Shown in pieces: positions 57,801 through 64,000 of a stretch of 64,000 nt of DNA (position 1 is its first letter; the number at the start of each line of letters is the position of its first letter). The translations under genes and the position numbers were made by a program. Under the pieces are notes generated by a model. The model had not been told where the DNA came from. It did no database searches and saw only the letters and a program-made list of their open reading frames with translations. Where the stretch lies: positions 1,302,001 to 1,366,000 of the forward strand of contig LR990067.1 in the NCBI GenBank assembly GCA_905147135.1. Reading direction: 5' to 3'. The DNA comes from Blastobasis lacticolella (lineage: Eukaryota > Arthropoda > Insecta > Lepidoptera > Blastobasidae).

Positions 57801-60800
57801 TCCTGCTGTTAAGATTAATTTCTTTTTGGAACTGAACTGTGGATCTAGCCAAGATGCATTATATTTTCGGAATTTATAGTGGAATAGAAATCGAAATCTA
57901 TGCGTATTGACACAGGTCAAAGGCTTCTAATACTTGGCTAAATTCGGTCGTTTAAATTCAGAAGCCAAAAGCGTGAGAGCAAGATCAAAGTGGAATATAT
58001 TGCTCATAGAACAAGGTCCATTTTTGTATTACGCCGTTTAGAAAGCGGAGCGAAGGTAACATATATAAGTTCCATATGCTCCCACTCCTATCAGAACCGG
58101 CTCATAACCTAACTGCTTGCTTTTAGGGAAAACATTTAACTTTAGCAATTATTAAAAAATCATGCAATTAAAGGTGTAAAAAGTATGTGGTGTTTTCCAT
58201 GAATGTAATGTAACAGAAAGAAATAACTCGAACAAAACTTCAAGAACAGACTGGACAGCCTAAAAAAGTGACTGACACAAGTGCTAGTGAAGTGCACGCA
58301 TCAGCTTCATGCTGCTAGTGCATCAACAACTAATAATAATAATAATAATAATAAAAATATAATATGTTGGCTCCATCCCACCCGAAGGTTCGAAAGAACG
58401 TTTCTCGCTTGTACGATTCGGATGTGGAATGAGCTCCCAGCCACAGTGTTTCCTTTGGATCGTTTAAAGAGGTACATTAGAGGTCTCCTTAGGGGCGGGC
58501 AACGTATTAGTAGCGCCCCTGGTGTTGCTGATGTTTATAGGCGGCGATGACCACGCACCATGAGGTGTTTGACTGTCGTATCACATAAAAAGAAAACAGA
58601 CTTTTTTGCTGAACTCTTTAGGGTCATATTTTCATCATCATCATATCAGCCAAAAGACGCCACTGCGGTCTGGGTACTGCCTCCCCCAGAGATCTCCATA
58701 AAGACCGGCCCTGTGCCTTACACATCCAGCTGGTACCTACGTTCTTTACCAGGTCGACGGTCCATCTTGTGGGAGGCCTACTCGAGAATGTTACTGCCCC
58801 ATCGGTCATCTGTTCTTTTCTGGCAATCCTTATACGGGTCACATTTTGTTAAATTACTTTAATCGAATATACGAGGGGGAGTCAAAAAGTTCACGGAATG
58901 GAGGGGATAGCGGGGGGTGGGGGACCTGCCGCAGGTAGTATCTAATGAGCAACTCTTTGTGAGTATATATGCCAAGTTTGAACCTGATTGTGTCAATAAC
59001 CTTTGATCTGTCGTCGATCAAACAAGTGAATCCGGAAGAAAAACTTGAACATGGAAAAAAATCGAGTTTCGTGCCGTCATAAAATTCCTCACTAAGCAAG
59101 GAAAACCACCTCAGAAAATTTTGGAAGAAATGTTATCAGTATACGGGGACTCTTGCCCTGGGAAAACCATGGTGTACAAGTGGAATAGCCTTTTTAAGCA
59201 AGGCAGAGAGTCTCTTGAAGACGACCCTCGCTCAGGACGGCCGATTGAGGCCACCACCTCAAACATCGTTGAAAAAGTGGAGAATCTTATACTGGAGGAT
59301 ACTCGTTTGAAGAAGAAACAACTTGCAGAAATGGTTGGAGTATCACCTACAACCATTTTAAATATTCTACACGACAATCTTGGGATGTCAAAAGTCAGCG
59401 CAAGATGGGTGCCAAGAATGCTCACACCACCACAGAAACAGCTGCGCGTCGAGTATTCAAAGGAGTTTTTAGACCTCTGTAGCGCCGACAAGGAAGGAAT
59501 TTTTGCAAGACTTGTTACTGCAGATGAAACTTGGGTTCATCATTATGAGCCTGAGTCGAAGCAAGAGTCTATGCAGTGACATAAAAAGGGTCAGAGCCCC
59601 CCCTAAGAAATACACGGTGTCACAATCGGCTGGAAAAATCATGGCAACTGTTTTTTGGGATACAGAGGGTATTTTATTAATAGATTATAAAGATAAGGGT
59701 GTTTCTATAACGGGAGAATACTACGCTAATCTACTGAGACAATTAAAAGAAGCAATCAAGGAGAAAAGGCGGGGAAAGTTGACAAAAGGTGTGCTGCTTT
59801 TGCACGACAACGCACCGGTACACAAGAGCCGCGTTGCGATGGCTGCCCTTCATCACTGTGGCTTCGAAATGTTAAACCATCCTCCCTATAGTCCAGACTT
59901 AGCCCCCTGTGATTATTTTTTATTTCCCAAATTAAAAAAAGAGCTTCGTGGGAAGAAATTTTCCGATGATGAAGAAGTCAAGTCGGCGATTTCGGCCTAT
60001 TTTGAGGACAAAGACAAATCATTTTTTTTCGACGGTATTAATAAGTTAATAGAGAGATCTGAAAAATGTATTCGACTTAAGGGGGAATATATTGAAAAAT
60101 AGTACAGTATTTTATTTCACCCCCCTTCCCCTCCGTTCCGCGAACTTTTTGACCCCCCCTCGTATGTTACCGTTGGTTTCCCTTACGATAGTAATATTTG
60201 AATTAAATAAAAACATTTGAATTGTATTTTCAATGCGTTTGTATTCGCAATTTTATTTATAAAGCGGACCTTGGCAGAGGCTGGGATAAGCGCTAAGACG
60301 ATGATGATGATGATTTAAATTGTTTTTTCACTATTAGTATTGGTAATGTCTCCGTACTCTCATCGTGTATCTTGTACATCCTACATCTATGGCTGGACTG
60401 ACCATGCAACCGTCCCCAGGCTCACCCACGCCCGCCGGCTCCTCCACCGCCTCCGCTACACGTCGGTGGCGGCGTACTACGGCGCGCCGCGGCTGCAGCT
60501 GCCGCCGGAGATCGTCGGCGACCAGATCGCCGCGCAGGTCGAGCCCCGCGCCAGGAGCGAGGTGGGTGGATCGGGTGGCTAGGCAGCCTGACGCGATGAG
60601 ATACTAGCGAACCCTGCATTAGCAGACACCACTACAAGGGATACCACTAGATGTCACCCAGGCGCAAAAAACAAAACACCGAAACGTCACATTTGGGCTA
60701 GTCGAAAACAAAACATAGGCGGATCCTCGTTACGCTGTAAACGCTACTTCTTGTCCGCGTGGAAAACAAAACATAGTGGAATCTCAGTTTTTTTTCCCGC

Positions 60801-63079
60801 GTAGGGAACAAAACACAGTCGAATCTCAATTGATGAGACCATGTGATTTCATTCTGGCGGTGATAATATTTTGGGAAGGAGTTGTTGTTACAAACCAAGT
60901 AATGGCATTGTCGGAACCTTTGTCTGGCATTTTCGGACGCGGCCCGGGTCTGACTGGCACTGCCGGGCACGGCCCTACTCGGGCTGGCATTCTCGGAAAC
61001 GGTCCGGGTTTGATTGGCATTCTCGGACACGATCCAGCTCTGCCAGGCACTGTCGAGCGCGGTCCGGCTCTGCCTGGCAAATGATCAAATCGTAATCAAA
61101 CATCTGCATGGCCAATATATCACTGTATTCTTCCTACTTTTCTACCCCCGTCCTTAAATACAAGGATCTCATGATGCACCTTCTCCCAATCCAGGTGGCA
61201 GCGGTCCTCCGTGATGGCCAGCGCCGCATCCACCCGTCCGTGCGGAAACTGCTGGGGAAGACCGCCGTGGACCTGGACGAGATATTGTACAGAAGCCGAG
61301 CGCCGCGTGTCAACGCTAGGAAGGATTATTTGGTAAGGACCCGCCGTTGGTACAGCTGTCCCCTTATTTTACTCGCGCGCAGTTCGGATCTCAACCTTCC
61401 CGCGGGAATATATTAATTTCTAGATAGTTGCCTGTGTTACTCAGTAATAATGTAGCATTATATTTGTAAAAGAATTTTTAAAATCGGTCCAGCAGTTTAT
61501 TTGACGACCTGAGTGGTTCTGTTCTGCCGGTCTGCCACTCAGGTCATCAGGTCGTACTTTTTAAGTCTCGATTTAAAAATAGGCAGACTCTTGACTGGCG
61601 AATAGCCTTCACCGTAAGGAATCATAGAAGTAGCCATATCGGTTAAACGGGGCAGACAGAATGTTATCAGTGTAACCTGTTTGCCTACAGTTGACAAAAA
61701 AAAACTACAACCATAACCCTCAACCCTCCACAGGCGATGGTGAAGACCAGAAACTACACAATACCAGCTGACTCCACCAAAACCATGCGGTCAGAGCCAG
61801 AAGTTCCAGAAGAGCCTCCAGAGGAGAGTAAACCGAAGAAAGTACCGAAGCACCTGCAGCCAAAGATTGTGAATGTGGTAACCTTGGATGAAGCCACCAG
61901 GAATCAGATGAAGTATCGGTACAGGATTATTATTGGTGAGTTGGTTTTGACTGTCAATATAGTATTTCAATTCAATTGATTTAGGCCTTTTAGTCAGACC
62001 ACCATTTACATTAAAGATTTAACAGAATTTATAACATACATGCATATAAAAATTAATTAATAATAATGTTCATAAATCATAACAATGTTGGTAATAATCA
62101 TCGTTGGTCTGTTTGTCTTTTGATAGAAGCCTCCTCCAACTCCAGCCATTTCCTACGATCTGCTGTTAATCTCGTCCATATTTTGCCAGCTATTTCCTCG
62201 AATTCATCTTTCCGTCTTCGAAACTGTCTACTTTTCCGTCTCTTTCCATTTCTTGAATACCATTTTTTGACTGTTTTGCTCCATTTGTTGATGCCTCTCA
62301 AAGTATGCCCGACCCACTTCCATTTTAATCTTTAATTCTTTGAGTTACATCCATAACTTTAGCATCGGCTCTCAAATCGATATTTTTCTTTCTGTCATTC
62401 CTTTTAATACCGGTCATACTTCTTTCCATAGCTCTCTGACAGACCGCCAACTTATTGCATTGAGCCTTGGTGAGAACTCACGTTTGACATCCATATGTAA
62501 GGACTGGCAAAATACATGTGTCGTATACTTTTTTGAGGTTCATGTGCAATTTACTGTTCTTCATTATTTCTTTAATTGACTGCCTATTATGTACTTTAGG
62601 TCTGAGTGTTGTATGTATAATAAGTATGTATTTAAAAGGTGTATAGGTAGTTTATCAGTCATCTAGCACCTGTAGTACAAGCTTTACTTAGTTTAGGTCT
62701 AGATGGCGCTGTGTGTAGTAAGCCACTGTTAGGGGCTGTGACGATGAGTCCCCTCTCATGGGAAGGCCCTAAGCCACTGTTATGGGCTGTGATGACGATT
62801 CCCCTCTCATGGGAAGGCCCTAAGCCACTGGCATGGGCTCTGATGATGATGTGTGACTAAAGTGTGGCAAATAACCTCGAGTCTCAAAACCTATATTCTC
62901 CATATTCCAGGCAACACATCGAAGTTCGCCCCGGCGGCCTCGCAGGCGGACCGCTCCACGCACAAGTGGCTGCTGTACGTGCGCGGCCCCCCGCGGCGGC
63001 CCGACCTCGCCGCCGTCGTCACGGCCGTCACCGTGCGGCTGCACCACTCCTACGCGCCGCACCACACCGTCACCATGGA
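54633..63079 (+). CDS. YEATS2: YEATS2 (D12) homolog, 5' portion; join of 5 exons, continues past window
   Basis: Exons 54633-54811, 60420-60561, 61195-61332, 61734-61935 and 62911-63079 join in phase (276 complete codons plus two bases). The N-terminus is acidic (MEQKEEYHDPDYPEASTSVA). A helical region follows (KIEKIKHIVCREFTNELDVR), then a basic/Pro linker, then the YEATS domain start: YRYRIIIGNTSKFAPAAS, STHKWLLYVRGPPRRPDL, VTVRLHHSYAPHHTV. The NxS..THKW..YVRG and LHxSY.P blocks are diagnostic. YEATS2 is a scaffold of the ATAC acetyltransferase complex and reads acylated H3K27 in mammals; D12 is the fly homolog. The acyl-lysine pocket residues lie further downstream and are not visible. Confidence 0.88.
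54976..55205 (-). mobile_element. Lep1-type Helitron, nearly full ends
   Basis: Inverted 3' end ACTAGCTTTTTCCCGCGACT at left, AAATTTCATCAAAATCCGTT inside, and inverted 5' end TTATAATATTAGTAGTAAGGA at right. Confidence 0.78.
56560..56830. repeat. Dispersed repeat, uninterrupted copy of the 16080-16290 family
   Basis: TGGTCAGGTTCCCCTGTAGG, GATCTGCCAAATCCTGGATC and GGGCTCAAGAGCGCAATCGG in order. Confidence 0.65.
56905..57140 (-). repeat. tRNA-derived SINE, best copy
   Basis: On the minus strand: GACGACCTGAGTAGTTCAAT (box A region) and GGTCCCGGGTTCGATTCCCG (box B), then a body ending in GCTAGATGGCGCTGTGAAT and an (ATTT)n-like end. Related to 4990-5240. Confidence 0.8.
57285..57460 (+). mobile_element. 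Helitron-like (Lep-type) fragment
   Basis: CAACGGATTTTAATGCGGTT, TAGATAGAGTGATTCAATAG and GTAAAT/GGGTAGGTAGGGG blocks match 45350-45541; the terminal CTAGT is lost. Confidence 0.65.
57484..57742 (-). repeat. SINE-like (GAT)n repeat, copy 7 of 7
   Basis: Full inverted unit, well conserved (GCCGTGTGGTGTCCGGCAGA at its right end). Confidence 0.85.
57932..58050. mobile_element. MITE, AAACAAAAAGCGTGAG family, truncated copy 4
   Basis: Left half only: TTGGCTAAATTCGGTCG, CCAAAAGCGTGAGAGCAAGA and AAGGTCCATTTTTGTATTAC. Confidence 0.75.
58345..58585 (+). pseudogene. LINE fragment: RT C-terminus joined to the common 3' tail
   Basis: Reads WLHPTRRFERTFLACTIRMW, NELPATVFPLDRLKRYIR, then GQRISSAPGVADVYRRR. 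The last part is the translated GGGCAACGTATTAGTAGCGC...GTTGCTGATGTTTATAGGCG sequence that elsewhere occurs alone (5743, 9166, 14504, 26195, 46640), which identifies that repeat as the LINE's 3' end. A preceding (AAT)n run is at 58330-58360. Confidence 0.7.
58633..58845 (-). pseudogene. RTE-type LINE 3' fragment
   Basis: The minus frame reads RPPTRWTVDLVKNVGTSWMC, KAQGRSLWRSLGEAVPRPQW then a Met run from (ATG)n: the standard lepidopteran RTE polymerase end (RPPTRW.DD....G..W...A.DR..W..L.EA). Confidence 0.75.
58872..60162 (+). mobile_element. mariner transposon, 1.29 kb, with TIRs and TA duplication
   Basis: Left CGAGGGGGAGTCAAAAAGTT and, inverted at right, CGAGGGGGGTCAAAAAGTTC. Similarity continues through CGGAA(T/C)GGAGGGGA. 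TA flanks both ends (58870-58871, 60163-60164). The size is typical of mariner. It lies in intron 1 of the YEATS2 homolog, same strand. Confidence 0.92.
59051..60102 (+). pseudogene. mariner transposase, frameshifted (D,D34D type)
   Basis: N-terminal helix-turn-helix part (VYKWNSLFKQGRESLEDDPR, SGRPIEATTS, QLAEMVGVSPTTILNILH), then catalytic Asp in TADETWVHHYE, second Asp in LLLHDNAPVHKSR, and third in SPDLAPCDYFLFPKL. The second and third Asp are separated by 34 residues, as in mariner. Two breaks: an extra A in the A-run at 59055-59061 right after the ATG, and a frame change near 59575 where a stop follows ESMQ. The catalytic triad is kept, so inactivation looks recent. Confidence 0.92.
60258..60318 (+). 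repeat. RTE LINE extreme 3' end with (GAT)n
   Basis: TTGGCAGAGGCTGGGATAAG then CGCTAAGACGATGATGATGA translates as LAEAGISAKTMMMM, the standard RTE terminus. Confidence 0.6.
60420..60561 (+). CDS. YEATS2: YEATS2 exon 2
   Basis: Acceptor CCGTCCCCAG, donor AGCGAG|GTGGGT. Encodes LTHARRLLHRLRYTSVAAYY, GAPRLQLPPEIVGDQIAA and QVEPRARSE. The heptad-like Leu/Arg start continues the helix of exon 1. GC-rich. Confidence 0.82.
60700..60835 (+). repeat. Short tandem units AAAACAAAACATAG
   Basis: Three degenerate units of about 55 bases with ACAAAACA(T/C)AG(T/G)(G/C)GGAATCTCA-like sequence in YEATS2 intron 2. Confidence 0.6.
60915..61083 (+). repeat. About 30-bp minisatellite CTGGCA(T/C)T(C/G)TCGG(A/G)C(A/G)CGG(T/C)CC
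   Basis: Five to six degenerate units in YEATS2 intron 2. Both strands give 10-residue periodic frames, read here as chance. Confidence 0.85.
61195..61332 (+). CDS. YEATS2: YEATS2 exon 3
   Basis: Acceptor CCCAATCCAG, donor TATTTG|GTAAGG, phase 0 to 0: VAAVLRDGQRRIHPSVRKLL, GKTAVDLDEILYRSRAPR and VNARKDYL. Confidence 0.85.
61372..61500 (-). repeat. Helitron-like repeat fragment, partner of 463-590
   Basis: GCGCGCAGTTCGGATCTCAA and TTACTCAGTAATAATGTAGC blocks; starts 40 bases after the exon 3 donor. Confidence 0.55.
61734..61935 (+). CDS. YEATS2: YEATS2 exon 4 (linker and start of YEATS domain)
   Basis: Acceptor ACCCTCCACAG, donor ATTATTG|GTGAGT, phase 0 to 1. Encodes AMVKTRNYTIPADSTKTMRS, a Glu/Pro/Lys-rich stretch (EVPEEPPEESKPKKVPKHL) and NQMKYRYRIIIG, the first YEATS strand. 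Confidence 0.88.
62100..62580 (-). pseudogene. RTE-type LINE 3' fragment
   Basis: The minus frame includes MRGINKWSKTVKKWYSRNGK, RRKSRQFRRRKDEFEEIA and GKIWTRLTADRRKWLELEEA, the decayed C-terminal part of an RTE polymerase. Upstream (62340-62580) is further decayed antisense RT sequence. Confidence 0.7.
62911..63079 (+). CDS. YEATS2: YEATS2 exon 5 (YEATS domain core), last exon in window
   Basis: Acceptor CATATTCCAG, donor CATGGA|GTGAGT, phase 1 to 2. Encodes NTSKFAPAASQADRSTHKWL, LYVRGPPRRPDLAAVV and TAVTVRLHHSYAPHHTVTM-E. Failure to splice meets TGA at once (GAG TGA). Its last 59 bases plus donor are the seed of the array that follows. Confidence 0.92.
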
Positions 63080-64000
63080 GTGAGTGCCGGGGGACGCAGA
63101 CACACACACACACAGACAGACAATAACGGCCGTCACCGTGCGGCTGCACCACTCCTACGCGCCGCACCACACCGTCACCATGGAGTGAGTGCCGGGGGAC
63201 GCAGACACACACGCACACACAGACAATAACGGCCGTCACCGTGCGGCTGCACCACTCCTACGCGCCGCACCACACCGTCACCATGGAGTGAGTGCCGGGG
63301 GACGCAGACACACACACACACACACACAGACAATAACGGCCGTCACCGTGCGGCTGCACCACTCCTACGCGCCGCACCACACCGTCACCATGGAGTGAGT
63401 GCCGGGGGACGCAGACACACACACACACACACACAGACAATAACGGCCGTCACCGTGCGGCTGCACCACTCCTACGCGCCGCACCACACCGTCACCATGG
63501 AGTGAGTGCCGGGGGACGCAGACACACACACACACACAGACAATAACGGCCGTCACCGTGCGGCTGCACCACTCCTACGCGCCGCACCACACCGTCACCA
63601 TGGAGTGAGTGCCGGGGGACGCAGACACACACGCACACACAGACAATAACGGCCGTCACCGTGCGGCTGCACCACTCCTACGCGCCGCACCACACCGTCA
63701 CCATGGAGTGAGTGCCGGGGGACGCAGACACACACACACACACACACAGACAATAACGGCCGTCACCGTGCGGCTGCACCACTCCTACGCGCCGCACCAC
63801 ACCGTCACCATGGAGTGAGTGCCGGGGGACGCAGACACACACACACACAGACAGACAATAACGGCCGTCACCGTGCGGCTGCACCACTCCTACGCGCCGC
63901 ACCACACCGTCACCATGGAGTGAGTGCCGGGGGACGCAGACACACACGCACACACAGACAATAACGGCCGTCACCGTGCGGCTGCACCACTCCTACGCGC
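63021..64000 (+). repeat. Tandem array of YEATS2 exon 5 3' end plus donor, at least 10 copies
   Basis: ACGGCCGTCACCGTGCGGCT starts at 63021 (true exon), 63126, 63229, 63336, 63443, 63546, 63649, 63756, 63861 and 63964, so periods are 103-107 bp. Each complete unit has 59 exon bases, the donor GTGAGTGCCGGGGGACGCAG and an (AC)n stretch of varying length. The exon part is identical in all complete copies. The array runs off the window. Confidence 0.97.

Noticed and set aside
63021..64000. A repeated YEATS protein domain
   Set aside because: Units are out of phase with each other (103-107 bp), carry TGA after each exon part, and include donor and (AC)n sequence; this is intron array, not coding repeat.

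Overview
This is a window of a eukaryotic nuclear genome, almost certainly a moth or butterfly (Lepidoptera). Three intron-containing protein genes are recognisable. The spaces between their exons are filled with lepidopteran-style interspersed repeats: Lep1-type Helitron fragments, RTE and other LINE 3' ends, tRNA-derived SINEs, MITEs and a mariner. Two nuclear copies of mitochondrial cytochrome b read correctly only with TGA as Trp. There are no operons, CRISPR arrays or bacterial features. Exon coordinates below were derived by hand from splice consensus, reading phase and known protein families.

Layout: (1) Positions 1-7635 hold repeats and no exon I can support; this is probably a long 5' intron or flank. 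(2) Positions 7636-31005 (+) are the 3' part of daughterless (da), the class I bHLH E-protein. Twelve consecutive coding exons join in phase, plus one alternative exon. The first exons lie outside the window. Two different exons, 21510-21602 and 26925-27020, encode the acidic/basic half of the bHLH with identical boundary phases, so they look mutually exclusive. (3) Positions 31006-45054 are a da 3' UTR followed by an intergenic stretch rich in MITEs, with one NUMT. (4) Positions 45055-54036 (-) are a complete BTBD10/KCTD20-type BTB gene of seven coding exons (384 aa), with a second NUMT in a large intron. (5) A head-to-head promoter region of about 0.6 kb holds a palindromic DRE-like site. 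(6) From 54633 to the window edge (+) is the 5' part of a YEATS2 (D12) homolog, five coding exons reaching into the YEATS domain. Its first intron carries a 1.29-kb mariner with both terminal repeats and a TA duplication.

The most unusual theme is duplication of exon edges together with their splice sites. Copies of exon ends lie inside adjacent introns at four da exons and, as ten copies of about 105 bp, at YEATS2 exon 5. Many da donors also open into G-run-rich minisatellite-like tracts, one intron holds a 1.07-kb 21-bp satellite, and several da acceptors lie within about 35 bp of a transposon tail. The da gene regulates transcription by E-box binding, YEATS2 is an acyl-lysine reader of the ATAC acetyltransferase complex, and BTBD10 is linked to Akt signalling. 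No shared pathway is implied beyond the shared promoter of the last two.
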